NCBI RefSeq assembly: GCF_015832195.1
Contig: NC_052046.1
Location: 34,376,911 to 34,440,910 of the forward strand
Source of the DNA: Motacilla alba alba
Taxonomy: Eukaryota; Chordata; Aves; Passeriformes; Motacillidae
Direction of reading: 5' to 3'
Length of the DNA: 64,000 nt
Below, piece by piece: positions 1-13,241 of the stretch. Every line of letters begins with the position of its first letter. The stretch's first letter is position 1. The notes beneath the pieces were generated by a model. The model did no database searches and was not told the origin of the DNA. It was given only the letters and a program-made list of their open reading frames with translations. A program made the translations under genes and the position numbers.

Positions 1-2490
1 ACTGGGATCAGTATGACATACTTGAAAATAAGGTATTACTTTTGTAGCTGGAAATCATCATTAGTATAGCCACTAGATTTATTGGAATAAATCACCTAAA
101 ACATGCGGGTAAGCATGAGCTGGCTAATACTATGTAGCTGAACTTTCAGATAAGCTCTCAGTCTTGCTCCCTGTCAAAGGCTGGTTCCAATGATGTTGCA
201 AGACAGGAAAGGAGACAAGCCCAGGAAATAAAAATGTATTAAAACCAGAAAATAAAATGTAGAAATAAACCAGTATTTTTGTTGAGGGAGAGGATGCAAC
301 AAGCTTGTTTCTGACATAAATGCATTTTACATTTGTATGAATACCAGGGAAAGGAGACAATGAGGTGATAGAGCTTGCCAACAACATTAGAGACAGGGAA
401 ACGATCTGATGGAAAAAATAAAAACCTTTCTAGGATGTTTTATCTTGAAAATAATATGACCAAAGGGGTACAGATGCAGTTGATAAAATTACAAATATGG
501 AATGAGTCCTACAAATTCCTTGAGGGGGAAGTTTGATAATCATCCAAATGGTGACATATTCTTTTCTCAGGCTTCCAATGAACATACTAAAGTTTTGTCT
601 GCAAAAGCAAGGTCCTCATGTGCAGATTCAGTCAAAATTGTAGATAAATGTCTCCCCTCCTTAAGTGAGGGAGACAGAAATAAAAGTTAGGGTTTCATTC
701 CCCTGATTAAGTACATGGAAGAAGAGAGCTGCAATTACCATGGGGAGTGCTACAAGGCTCTCTGTGATTTCCCTCAATGGAAAGCTGCAGTATCATGGAG
801 TAACCCTGGCAAAGTACACTTGTGGGTACTAGCTGCATCAGCGCTTCTCCCCAGCAGCTGGATGGGGATCCTGTCCTATACTGGCAAAGAGCAGTGATGG
901 ACATGTGCTTTGGGTGACTGCCTGCTAGCTGGGCTGAGACAAGTGGCATTGTTGATTTACCCAAATATTATACCCGTCATCAAGTGCCACATCTCAGCTT
1001 ACACTCCCTGAATTCAAACATTGAATAAAAATTTCATGGAGAAATATAAACTTAGGGCTGGGGAAACTACTTGTAGCTCGTGGGAACATTTTATATCAGT
1101 ATGTGGCTTTAACATTTTCTATTGTACTCCAGTACTGTAAAATAATCAAATCACTTTCCTGTTGAACAACATCTACAAAAAATGACAAAATGCAAATGTT
1201 TCTCTGTACACATGGGCCATCTGTTAGTCGTATCATCTTTATGCTTTCTGAATATTGCAGACTCTACTAAGAAGGACTAAGAACTCTATCTTTCACTTTT
1301 GGCTTTCCTTAGAGCAAGCCAGATGTCTCATGGAGCTATCAGCAGGGTTTATTTTTCCTGGCTTGGATGCAAACCTCACATTATTAATATCAGAGTGAGC
1401 TCTGCTAGCTGACAATTTAAGATAAAGTAAATTGGAAGTGACATAAAGGAGCGTGTGGGTGTTAATGTGCGTCACCGACATTCTTTTCTGACATCCTGAA
1501 AGGTCTCATCTGTATAGCCGACACCAGCAACCTTTACCAGTGAACCTGTGCTATTAGAGGGTAGGCACTCTCATTGATTTGTAAAAGTGACAGATGCTGC
1601 ATGTGGTTGTAAATTAGCCATGTGAAACCAGTCTCCAGAGATTTCCAAGAGCTTTTTTTCCTTTACAGTGATTTGTGTTTTTCTATTTGCCAAGCTGCAT
1701 GAAGCAAAGCACTTAACTCTTTCACTAGTCATATTGTTGTACTTCACTTTTCTTTTGAGTTTGGGTTGGTTTTCTCTTTGCTCCTCCCGCCTTTCCTCAG
1801 TTATCGTGATTCATAAGGCTAAACTTCTGCTTAGTTGTTTTTTGAGATGCTTTTCCTTTTCCCATCACAGTGTTTCTGAAAAGGGTTAGAAAAGTCCAAT
1901 CAGGATAAGCTGAAATGCCTTTCAAACCATTAAACCCTCTTTTATTTACAAATATATGCATGCGTGCATAAATATGTTCAGTAATTTTTACATAACAGAA
2001 AAGTCTGGTGAAGACTTAGGTGAAAGCTTTGTTAAGCAGAGACTGCAGTCCTTGCTCACACTTGCAGACACACAGTACGTGAGTCTCCAAGCATCCTCAT
2101 TGCTTACACAGAAGCCCAGCTGTGAGAGAGTTGCACAACTTGTGACAAGGCCAAGCTGTCTTATACAGCAACAATTGTATCATCAGAAGTATGATAGCAG
2201 GGAATAAAGACTTCTTTAGGCTCAGTCCCATGATTTGCTTTAGTCTTATAACAGGTATCTACCATGATTGTGTGAAAGACTTATGGGTGACCTGCGAACA
2301 TCTGCAGGATCCATCCCCACCAGGCAGGTATTTGTTAGAGCACACAATCTGCCTTCTCTCTTTAGTCTGTTTTTTTCCATGGAATTCCAATCATGCCTTT
2401 GTAATGCTGATTTTAGATATGAATGTGCATTGTAATTAATGTACTACAATAAATCAGAAGACGAGACAAATAATCAACCTTCTAATAATC
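1..2490. other. AT-rich spacer, no gene seen
   Basis: No open frame here exceeds about 85 codons and none resembles a known protein. Stops are frequent in all frames. The stretch at about 700-960 is a little richer in G and C and is open on both strands, but neither translation shows a recognisable domain. I see no repeat family I can name. Confidence 0.6.
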
Positions 2491-2499
2491 CAATTTAGG

Positions 2500-2960
2500 G
2501 CATCTAAGCACTTATGAGAAGTATCTATGTGTCACTGCGGAAAAACCTAATGCTGCTACAATACCAAGCACAAAGCAAAACAAAAACATGTCAAGACAAA
2601 TTATTCCCTGGACTAAATGTCACCAGCTGTAAAAAAGCACCATGACAAAGTGTGGAGGTTAAAGGTCATGACCCTATAAAACTACTATTTTAACTCCTTA
2701 TCCTAAATCACTTCCAATTATGTATGGTAAGGTCTTTCCATTTTGAAGTAGAAAGTACTTTTTCTGAGAACTTCAAGCTGGGCTTTCATCATGGATACAG
2801 AGGTGAAAGGTTCAAAGTTTTAGCTGCTAAACCACCAAATATCTGCTCTGTCTTCTATTTTCCCTCCCTTTGAAGTTATTAGCAACAGTTATTTCTAGAG
2901 AGTATTCACTCCATGGGGCAGCTTGTGCAGCAGTCATGGTAGACTCTCTGTCTTCCAGGC
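2500..2960. promoter_or_regulatory. Candidate conserved non-coding block
   Basis: This stretch has mixed, non-simple composition and no resemblance to the CR1 copies elsewhere in the window. It contains a compact group of nuclear-receptor-type half-sites, annotated separately. That it is a regulatory element is inference from motif content only; there is no alignment behind it. Confidence 0.25.
2656..2674 (+). promoter_or_regulatory. Overlapping nuclear-receptor half-sites (DR1 plus palindrome)
   Basis: AGGTTA, a one-base spacer and AGGTCA form a DR1, the arrangement bound by HNF4, RXR and PPAR-type receptors. The second half-site is also the left arm of AGGTCATGACCC, which matches 11 of 12 bases of the palindromic thyroid-hormone/retinoid element. 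The sequence match is direct; in vivo binding is unknown, and single motif matches are common by chance. Confidence 0.4.
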
Positions 2961-5900
2961 TCTTTATGTTTCTACTAGCTCCTACTCACATTATTCTTTT
3001 GAGCTTTAGCTAAATATATATATAGGCACCGCTTTAAAACAGAGATGGTCCTTAAAACTGACGTTGGGGCAGATAAGGGGGAAGTGTTCTTGTAATTTAT
3101 GAACTTTTTTCCCATGCAACTGGCATGTGATTATTATTAAATCTTACTGCGCTGAGATCATACTCTAAAGCCTGTCCAGACCGCCTCAATGCTATCACAT
3201 GTGACTCCAACACACATGTTGCTGAGGCAAGATTGCTTCCTGAAAGAAAGTGGAATGATTGCAAAAACTACAGGCCTCTTTATAGGGAAAATTTAGTACA
3301 AAGTTACAGAGCCATGATCTTCACAGTGGAAACCACTGTCTCATCAAACTGCCAAATCTCAGGTCACCATGTTAATGTTTTATGTTTCCAAAACTGCTGT
3401 TTGGAGTAGTTTTGGAAGGCCGAAATAAAACTCTGTAAGGGGCTGGAGAGGATTCAGGGTTTTTCATTTGTGTGGGGTTTGGATTTTTTCCCCCTAATAG
3501 ACCCTAAATGTTTTATAATTTTTCATTTTAAATCTATTTCCTGGTCAATCATTCTCAAGCCACCCATTCCCACCCTTTAGTAAAGTCCAAAATTGAGTGT
3601 TACTATAGAAACTGCCACAGAGGTAACAGCTGCAATTCACAAGAAAGAAAAATATGAAAATGGATGAAGAAGTGTCACTTTCATTATGCAAAATTATATA
3701 ACTATGTATGAATTTCATACTGTGTATAAGGTTCTTTGTGAAAGGCTAGAAATGTCCTCCTAGCCTTAGAGGAAATTATTTCCCAGTAGGTAAATTAATT
3801 ACTTTCAAAATTCCTATATATAAAATAATAAAGAGACTATTTATAATCTCTCTTTCTAAAGCCCATCTGTTTTGCATACAAGAAATAGTTTTGGGTTTTT
3901 TTTCATTTTTAGCTTGTAATCTGATTTTGTAGATTTTCCCTTCTGTTTTTAGCAAACAGAAAACTTGATCCCAGATTTCTTAAGGTCGTAAGCTTTTTTA
4001 AGCACAACACACAAGCCAGTAGAATTTTTATATTTTAAGGTATTTTCCTAAACTCTCTTGGCTATATCTGTGTATTCAGCAGGAGGAAACAGGTCTACAA
4101 AAACTCAGAACAATAGGAATAGTATAGTAAACAAAAGCTGTGAAGGCAGGTACACAGCCTGTTTCTCTGATCAGCTACAATATTTTTACATCCCCATAAA
4201 TTCCATTGACTGCTGGCAGGTTTTTGCAGACATGGCCTGGAGAACCTTAAAGAGGGGAGGGAGAACCAGGCCTTTTGTCTAGTGCTCAGCCGCCATCAAT
4301 TATTTAGGAGCAAAATTATGTGACATTTTTCTTTCAATTATGCTGTTTAACAAGGCTTGGGAGTTAATACTGACCAGGAGATGTTTTATCCAAGATGTGC
4401 TGTAAAATGCTCTGCTCTCTGTAGAATATATCTCCCTTGGCTCTCAATTAATGATTGTAGCCATGCAACCGCACTAAACTGACTAATCGCACTTGACTGG
4501 ATCTGAAAGCACCTCTGTGTTTTTTAATAGATTTTTTTCCTCCATTTTCTGAGTATTTTGAGAGCTGTTTGTGCCGGACACACAGTAATAACAATTTGTC
4601 AAATCTGTCAGAAGGCTTGACTACTAAAAACAGTTCTTCAAAGAGGAAAGTGTGTAAAAAAACCTGAAGACATGCTGCTTTATTATTACTGTGGGGACTG
4701 TGTGATCTTGTGCCTGACAAAGATCTGTTTAAGATGTAAGGCTAGTGCTGTGAGTCTGTATCCAACACTACCTTTACTCAGCCATCCAGCAGTTCAGTCT
4801 TCACCCTGGAAACTCACTCTTGCCTCTTGCCCTTGGCTTCACAGTTCAGCACAAGTGGCTGAGCACATTCCCAAGCTGTGCATTTTACACAATCTGAACA
4901 ATAAGCAACCACTTAAATATTATGACATCCACTGAGACATGCATCAGATATGAAGAGGAAATTCTTAACAAGTATATATTTTAAAAATTTTATTTCGATG
5001 TGAAGCTCTGCCTGGCACCACGGCTTCTGAAAAACTATAGTGACTCACTCACTAGAAAATTCAGGGCAAACATGAATGCAAATACAATTTTTAGATTTGT
5101 CAACCACCTGTCCCCTTTAGTTCAATTATTTGATATTTTCAAACTTGATCATAAATTGTGGGAAATACATTTGGGAAATAAGGTAATCTCTTCAAAACAT
5201 TATTTGCTTTTGTGTTCAACTGTTGTTGCAAAGAACATGACTGTACTTATCTGACAGGTTTTTCTGTCTCTTCTTCAATCCCAGAAGCAGAACATGCAGC
5301 ATTAGGAGTTGCAGAGCTGTCCAATTGCATGTCATTGCCTATTGTACACTTGAGAACAGATTTCAGATCAACACTGAAAAATCAATCCTGACTTCACCAA
5401 CGTAGTATTCCTTGATGTTCTGATAATGAGAAAGGTTATAATTTCAGGAAGCATTGAAATCTGTGAAGAATATATAGCTGTAATTCTGTTCAAAATGTTT
5501 GTCTTCTGTAGATAATTTTCCAGTCTATTCAAAAGACTTCAGAAAATCTTTAGTCTCTATTACGTAGAGGTTTTTCCCTATTCTTGTCATTTAGAGTCCT
5601 TAATAGCCAGACTGATTGCTTTAAAATTCTGCTTTACCTTTGAGTCATGATACTTTATACATATTTGTTAAATTCCAAATTAAGTGGCAAAATGGAGGAA
5701 TTGGACAGAATAATGTGATTCAGTAAAGTCAGAGAAACTTAATTCTACAAAATTTTTGTGTCTTATCTTCAGACTGATTTCAAGTTATTTAGAGCATTAA
5801 CTACAACATAAATTGAGACTTCAGGAAGGGCTGTTTAAGGGAGCTATTCATTCAGCATTTGGAGATTCCCACATCAGGAATTTGTATATGTTGTTTGTTT

Positions 5901-8900
5901 TGGTACTTCCTCATGGACATCATCCTGCCTCCTGCTCTTCAGCTAGAAAAGCACTTATGCGCAAACCTGCTCAATCTGTGTAGTCAGTTAAAGCTGGCTG
6001 TTGTTACTTTAGATCTGCATCTTGTAGAGGAGGCAACATAGAGCTTGCAGCCAGGAGAGGAGACAGCCAGGAAAATGGCTTTCAGACTAATTTTTGCTGC
6101 TCCAGGACCTGGAGAGGTCGTAGCATATCTATGGTAGTGGTAGGATCATGCCTGCCTCCCAACAGACTGTATGCCGTGCTGTGTGCCCTATGTCTAGCAG
6201 AGGCAGCATGGCCCTTCCTGTTTGCTGTCTTGACTCTAAGGAGGCCCTTTTCACTTGAGCTTGACTGCCACAGAAAACTTCTTTGCAATCCTTCTGGAAA
6301 GCAAGGGTTTAGGATTTTTTCCTTGCATTCCAACCTTTTAATCCCTCAGGAAAGGGACCAGCAACCTGGAATGAGGATTTTGCTTTAAGAGATGCAGCAT
6401 TCCTCTACTACGTGATCCACAACAAAAATTCTCATCTGAGGAACAAGAGGAAACAACCAGTTTTGCTAAGACTTATATCTGGAAAGCAAAATCCTTAAAA
6501 ATAAAAGCTGGGCTCGATTTCCTCTTGCCTAACTAAAATCACAGTACTTCCCTATTTTTCTCCAACCTGAGGAATGTCTCAGCAGCTCATGCTCTGGCAG
6601 ATTATCTATCAGCAGACAAGGTTCTGTGAAATCATCTCACTCTGTTTACAAATAAGCCACACATTAAGTTTCCCTTGGAGTACCAATTAGTACTATTTCC
6701 TTTCTTTAAGAAAGAGTGATTTTTATTTTTTAAGTCCTGCAGCAAATTAGAAATACATAAGAGCACTGCTACAGCCAGCTCATCTAGATAACGATCATTT
6801 CTTCATTTTTACTGCTATCTTCCTTCAAGATAGAGATTTAAAATGTGGCCACAATTCCTCTTAAGTGTGTCATCAGAACTACAGAGCATGACATTTCACA
6901 TAGAAGTGGCTTGAAAACATTTGTGTGATGCAATGTGAAAAATTTCTATTATTCCAGAAGAATTTTATGGAAGAATGAAATCTCAGGTACATGAAATAAC
7001 CAAAAAGGTAATGGAAATTTTTTCCCCAGTAAATTTTTCACGTAAAAAAATCCTCATTCTTTTAAAAGTCTCAGCTAAAAGCAAAATGTAATAAAGACAG
7101 AAATAAACCATGTGTAATAATCATGGTTAAGGTATTTATCTTAGCTTTTATTTATGAATTGTTGAACTATTCTGTTTTGTAATAAATGGTGAATAATTGA
7201 TCTATCTCCATGCTTACAGCAATTTGACCCTCATTCTGTGTACTAGCTATTTTATTTTTTCTTCAAAGAAAAGCCAGAAAGGAATTGATCGACATACTTC
7301 AGCTACAGCTATGCAGTTTTATCTAGGATGTATTTCAGAGACCACACAGTTTTTTACTTTGAAAGACTGTGTCTCTATTTGAAAAATATCACAAATTACT
7401 GTACAGATGCCTTTTTTCATTGAGACAATTCTTTTCTCCATCATTACCATTTATGAGGGGGAAAGCACTTTTCAGCACCTGCAAAATTTGATTATCTTCA
7501 CACACATAACAAGAAATGTTTATGCTGTCTCACAAGGTGTGGCAGACAGGAAAAATGGAGCTTTACACATGGAGCTCAGGTGAACTGCATATCCATATCC
7601 TACGAAATAGATTAAAATTAATACATTAAAAGAGAAAACAGTGTCTATTTAGTTTAATTATGCTAACCTTTGGATAAGCTCACTTCTTATTAAAGTTCTC
7701 TTACTCTTCTTCGTAAAAAGGATAAACTGCAAATATTAGTAAAATTTGTTGCCAAAACTGCATTACTATCAAAACAAATAAAATAATTTATACATACACA
7801 AAGTAAAGACAAGATGATGGAATATGTAAGGCCATCAGAAATAATCTCAAAATAAATTTAATGTAGATGCAGGAAGATTGGAATCCAAAATTAAGAGCAA
7901 TGTTTAGATTTTCAATTGGTTTACACTTTATAATACCAACCCTTCTTTGGTCATCCTCTAGACTTTATCTCAGTAAATTAAACTCCAAAAATAAAAATAA
8001 ATTTAAACCAAAGGCCATAATTATAGACCGTCTTGTACAATTATGAAAGTCAAATGAGTGAAGAGGATGACATTCAACTGGGAAACACATATGATACAAC
8101 ACAACCTAAAGACCATAATGGGGAAAAAAACAAAGAGTAATAGGATATGATTGTAGAATAATGGAGATTAATTGTGGAAAAGAGAGCAACTGTAAAAATA
8201 TTATATGAAACACTGATGAGAGAATGAATATTTAGCAGCAAAGTTGGAATCATATCTGACCTCTGATATCATTTGATGGCCTACTTAGTGTCATAGGAAG
8301 TAAGTATTTTCTCAAGAGAATAGCTCCATGACTCTCCAGAGTCTTTGTAAAGCCAACCTTACTTGAAAACACATTACCATGTGACAGACACTCCAGCAAA
8401 TTTCTGGCTTCAAAAGAAATCAAATAAATATTAGAGGGTTTGTTTTTTCGAGCAATACTCTGTCTCTTTCAATCACAAGGCTACCTGTTACTACATCCTT
8501 TAGATCACAGTATCGTCTTCAAAAGGCTACTGCCTTGGTTTAGATGTTGAAATAATCTAACTGCAAAAAGCTGCCTTGAATGAATCTAATCTTTAGCAGA
8601 ACAAATCAGGACATAAATTCAAATTTCCTTTGAAGAACTCTTCTATATTTTTTCTGCAAAAATAATTCACTGTATTAGTATGTAGCATTTCCTACTGTAA
8701 AATATAATAATTTAACAGAAATGTGTATTTTTGTGTTTATTGATCAGAAGCCTAATTTAGTCATTGGAAGCCTATCTCCAAAGCAGAATTAGTATTAGGA
8801 CCTTATCAACATTAGTTTTGAAGTACTTCTTAAATATAAAGCAAATAAATTTTAATCTATTTAATATTTGTTTCACATACAGATCTTACAGTGAATTCGA

Positions 8901-9480
8901 AGTAAGAATTACTGCTTGTTTGTAATGAAAATAATCTAATAGGAGAACCTAGGTTTTATGGAAAATTTGTGTATTTTTCTTTTTTTAATGCAAAACATCT
9001 TTCATTGCTGCCTCTTAATGACTGGAAGAAGTCATGGCCACAGAAGTCTAATTACTTAATTGTCTTACAGATTAAAAAAAACCACAAAGGAACTATCTGC
9101 TTGTTTGCAGCGTTGTGAAGCTTTTACCTGTATTTGTCAATAATCATGATTCATGGCAGACAGCAGAAAGGCTGCATGAATACTGTATTATTGTAGGCTG
9201 AGAACAGATGATGGTACTTGGATAGCTTTTATCCAGTCCAGTCACACACTTGTAACACTGCATATATCAGTGCCCAGTTTAGGACATTGTAAAAGTCCTA
9301 TTCCAGACTCTGAGAAATCTCTAGACATAAAAAGCTGTTCCTATAGAATGTAATAATTATGAAGGTGACAGGTAGTGTGTATTTGGGTTCAATCCACCCT
9401 TGAGAAAAAAATAGGGTCAGTACCCAGATTTTATATTTCCATTAAGAAGGGAATGGACAAATTCTCTGTAAAATACAAAT
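2961..9480. other. AT-rich spacer, no gene seen
   Basis: About 6.5 kb of unique-looking AT-rich DNA. No coding exon, RNA gene or recognisable repeat was found. A ten-base palindrome TCACATGTGA at 3195-3204 matches the extended E-box bound by MITF/TFE-type bHLH factors. A short TA run lies near 3013-3023. The ORFs present are short, lack domains and look like chance frames. Confidence 0.6.
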
Positions 9481-9859
9481 ATCCTCTGACAAAAAAGGGG
9501 TCTGTCCGGCAGCTCTGAATTTTTTCCCCACTCTGCTTACAGAAGTTCAGCACCTCAAGCATGATGGACACTCTAGTGCAGGGACACTGGTCCCCCTAGC
9601 CAGGGACGCAGCCTCCTGAGTGCAAGGCAATGGGGCATTGCATGCCAGCTTTTCCAATGCTGCTGAAGTTGGTGGAAGGAGCCCACACAGCCCACACAGC
9701 AGGGAGAACCCAGAGCCTTTCAGGAAGGTTCCAGCTAATTTCGAGTCAGAGCTGTTTTGAACATCCTTTGAATGCAATCTTTTTCTCATTTTCCTTACAT
9801 ATTACTAAAATCCAGCATTTTTGAGCACCAGAAAATAGGTCCAGGACCTGAATGTAACT
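9481..9859. other. Locally GC-richer spacer of unknown origin
   Basis: This stretch is visibly richer in G and C than its flanks and contains a short direct repeat of CCCACACAG around 9682-9700. Both strands are open for about 65-80 codons but neither frame shows a known domain. It may be the edge of the neighbouring degenerate repeat or an unrelated relic. Confidence 0.35.
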
Positions 9860-10690
9860 AGCATGACCAAAACATCCAGAAAACTGGAGGGTTTTGAAAA
9901 CACAATCTGTATCTCATCTACAGAACACTTTGTTACATGGCCAGAAGTTTTCAACACCTGGCTCAGCAAAAATGGTGTCTATAGGTCAGTCTCAATGTTT
10001 TTAAAAGTTTTATTGGGTAAGGTTTGGTATGAAGTATATTTCGGCATTTGAACCTTATTTGGAATTATTTGAAGTTCTAGCATCCATTGGTTTGAAAGTA
10101 ACCCAGTGGGAGAAATGAACCCCACATAAATGCCTTGTGAGAGATTTCAAGTCAGGGTTACATTTTAATTGAAAGATTACAATAAATGCAATGGTACAGA
10201 AAAACTTGTTTAAACCCACAAAATCAGAGTACAACCTGGCCCCTGTTAGTCAGGGTGATGGTCACAGCCCAATGAAGCAATAGTTGCAATGCTGCTGAAG
10301 TGATGTTCACATTATTTTCAGAAGTAGTGGTCCTGTGGAAGTTCAGGTCTTCCTCTGGATGTCCAGTGGTGGTGGTGGTGGTGTCCAAGTTCCCAAACCT
10401 CAGGATTATACACCCTCAAAATCCAGGCAGGAATGTTCAGTACGTCCCTCGAGGCATAGAGTTTCACAATGGGATGAAGTAGTCCCACAGTCATAAGATG
10501 TTTTTGGAGTCCTTGATGGTCATTGCAGATGTCTATTCTGCTGGTGCCACTGAGGTCATTATGGCCCATTAGCAGAGACGACCCCCTCAGGATGGGTGGG
10601 ACTGTGCTGCTGCTTCCCAGAGGGAGCTATCAGGGCTGAGTCATCCTTGCAAAGGAAAAGAAACATCACCCTGCCTCACAGTGTTTTCTC
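9860..10690 (-). mobile_element. Degenerate interspersed repeat, probably LTR-type
   Basis: Read on the minus strand, the block has the texture of an avian LTR retroelement terminal region: a GC-mixed upstream half, an AATAAA signal (complement of TTTATT near 10007-10012) close to its far end, and wording I associate with bird ERVL-like LTR repeats. Clear TG...CA ends and target-site duplications are not visible, so the boundaries are approximate. It contains a short GGT run at 10368-10382. The 83-codon minus-strand frame inside it is not a gene. The family assignment comes from recollection and needs a repeat-library search. Confidence 0.4.
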
Positions 10691-10706
10691 TTTTTCCTTA
10701 TCTCAT

Positions 10707-11063
10707 TTAACACCAAGCCTGAGGAGTGGGGTGTGCACTGGACAGTTGCTGCAAACGACCCACCATTAACAGTTTGCCAGGAATAATGTAGATGGGTGAA
10801 GAATACACAGTTTGGTTTGGCACTTTGGCACATCTTGGCACTTTCATCTTGGCACTTACATCTTTGGCACTTTCTCTTGTAACCATGACATAGTGCTGCG
10901 ACATTGGAACTGAAATCAGAAGGGTTTTCTTAAACTCAGTCACTAATTTGGTGTAGAGAGTACCATGCTTGTTGAAGTGGATACTGTTGATTGATATGGC
11001 TTGTTCTTGCAGAACTTGTATTATAATAAAATGTGTAGAATATTTTGCCTCATTCTCTGACAT
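10707..11063 (-). other. 118-codon open frame of doubtful coding status
   Basis: A minus-strand frame of 118 codons starts with ATG and ends at a stop just beside the preceding degenerate repeat. I do not recognise any domain, signal peptide, membrane segment or repeat of a known family in it. Part of the frame is made by a local tandem of TTGGCAC words, so the open length may be fortuitous. It could instead be a continuation of the adjacent LTR-like repeat. I would not call it a gene without expression or conservation evidence. Confidence 0.2.
10817..10873 (+). repeat. Cluster of five TTGGCAC words
   Basis: TTGGCAC begins at 10817, 10825, 10835, 10849 and 10864, usually followed by TT. The spacing is irregular (8, 10, 14 and 15 bases), so this is a degenerate tandem rather than a clean microsatellite. 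TTGGCA is the half-site of the NFI/CTF family, so the cluster could in principle bind NFI; that is inference. Confidence 0.6.
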
Positions 11064-11065
11064 TT

Positions 11066-11788
11066 TATTTATACAATATAATCACATTTAAGTGATCATC
11101 ATCATCCTATTAATATACAGCAAACAAATAACTATTTTTCCTAAAAGCTTTCTTTCTGACCTATCAGACCTTCACAAAATCACAACAAATATTTATCTGG
11201 TATTATTATTTTTTTCCCCTAGAAAAGTCACAAAGTTGTTCTGAGAACCTTTTAAGCATTTAGAAGTCGTCCTCCATCTGTATATTTGCCGGAACAGCAC
11301 AAGGATTTATTTTCAATTTGCAGTTTTGCTGGGGAAGTATTTTGATTCTTGATTTAGACTGTGGTGTCCCAGAGGTCCCAGGGTTTCTGGCTGAAAGATA
11401 AAGCTTCATGCTTTATGTTTTCTTGCAGCAGAGCAGTATTACACACCACACACTGTGCTCCAGTCCATGAGTTTTTGAAAACAAGTCCACCCAGTATTCA
11501 TTTTGTTGCTCTTCTGGCACTGAAGCACAGTTTCCCGAGGGAAGAGGCCAAGCTTTATACATTTCAGCTTCTCTTTGTTGCCCAAACTATATGGCACTCC
11601 CAGGGAATACTTACAGTGGTGTGAGGTAATGGACTGGAGTTTTTATATACAATCTGAATATTTGCCACCAGGTATTACAGGCTAGAGCATAAATCTTTTG
11701 TGGCATTCAAACAAATCCTGTGTTCTCCAAATAACCTATCCAGTACTGGATGTGAAATTAAATAAATAATCTCAAACATCAGTTATCA
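11066..11788. other. AT-rich spacer, no gene seen
   Basis: Unique-looking sequence between the LTR-like relic and the long CR1 copy. The 87-codon plus-strand frame at 11361-11624 has no recognisable domain. Nothing else is supported. Confidence 0.55.
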
Positions 11789-12299
11789 TGAGGGACTGTA
11801 ACTACCCTAATATCTGCTGGAGGAGCAACACAGTGGATCACAAATAGTCCAGGAGTTTCCTGGAAACCACTGACAGCTTCCTGACACAGGCAGTGGAAGA
11901 TCCCACAAGGAACTTATACAAAGAAGGAAGCAAAGCCTTGATGTAGATGTGGTGGTTGGGGGCAGCCTTGCTGTAGAGACCATGAGATTGTGGATTGTTT
12001 GAGGCTAAACAGCCAACTTTAGTCTCTTCAGGGATCTTGGAAGAACCATAAGTGAACAGGCCCTGCAGGGAGGGGGCTTCCAAGAGAGTTGGTTGATATT
12101 CAAGAATCACTTTCTCCAGGCTCAAGAAGAGTGCATCCCAGGGAGCAAGAAACTGGAAAAAGAAGGCAAGATACCCACACAAATCAACCAAGAGCTCCTG
12201 TCGTAACTCAAGTTTGAGCACTAAATACATAGGAGATGGAAGCAGTATCAGGCCACTTGGAATGAATATAGAGAGGTTGCCAGAGTAAGTATAAATGAG

Positions 12300-12521
12300 A
12301 TGAGAAAGTTGAAGGCCCATCTGGAATTAAATCTGGACAAGGATGTCAAGGACAGCAATACAAGTGTCTTCAAATACATCAACAACCAAAGGAAAACTAA
12401 GGATTATGTGGACCCATTGCTAAATGAAAAGGAGACCCTCGTAACAGAGGACACAGAGAAGGCAGAGTTACTGAATGACACCTTTGTTTTGGTCTTCACT
12501 GGCAAGACCAGCCTGCAGTGA
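12300..12521 (+). pseudogene. CR1 ORF2 fragment, linker before reverse transcriptase
   Basis: A 73-codon open piece of the CR1 polyprotein. It contains the family-typical run HLELNLDKDVKD, then FKYINNQRKT, then PLLNEKETLVTEDTEKAELL and a closing VFTGKTSLQ, which lies between endonuclease and RT in CR1 ORF2. Upstream and downstream the frame is broken by stops and shifts. The ATG used by the open frame is internal to the ancestral polyprotein and not a real start. No function is expected. Confidence 0.85.
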
Positions 12522-13241
12522 TCTCTGAACCAGGAGATCAGGGTTAAAGAATGCCGGAAGAGGTTTCCTTTGTCAAAATGCGTTGTGTTGGAGAACACCT
12601 AAGCAACCTTGACATCTACAAGTCCATGGGCACCAGCAGGATGCATTTAGGAGTGCTGAGACAGCTGATTGACATCATAGTTATTCTTCCTTGTCTTTGA
12701 AAGGTCATGGAGGTCAGGACTAGTGCCTGAGGACTGAAGAAAGCAAATGTCACTCCAGTTTTCAAACAGGGCAAGAAGGAGGATGGAGGGAACTATCAGC
12801 CAGCCAGCCTCACCTCAGTCCCTGGAAAGGTGATGAAACACCTCATTCTGGAGACCACCTCTATCCACAGGGAAGAAAAGAAGGTGATCAGGAGTAGTCA
12901 GAACAGATTAAAGGCAAATCATGCTTGACCAACCTGATTGCCTTCCATGATGAAACAACTACGTGGATGGATAAGGGGAGAGCAGCAGATCTTGTCTACC
13001 TCAACTTCAAGGCTTTTGACACTGTCTCTAACAATGTCCTCCCAGGCAAACTCAGGAAGAGTGAGCAGGAAGGTGGATTGAGAACTGCCTGAACAGCAGA
13101 TCCCAGAGCCATAATCAGTGGCACAGGCTCTAGTTGGAGGCCTGATCCTAGTGGCACCTCCCAAGGTCCAATAGTGGGCCCAGTCTTGTTTAATTTATCC
13201 ATCAATGACTTGGATGAAGGGCCAGAGGCCTCCTCAGCAAT

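Noticed and set aside
11838..12320. 160-codon minus-strand frame
   Set aside because: It is the antisense shadow of the long CR1 element; the sense strand carries the recognisable ORF2 remains.
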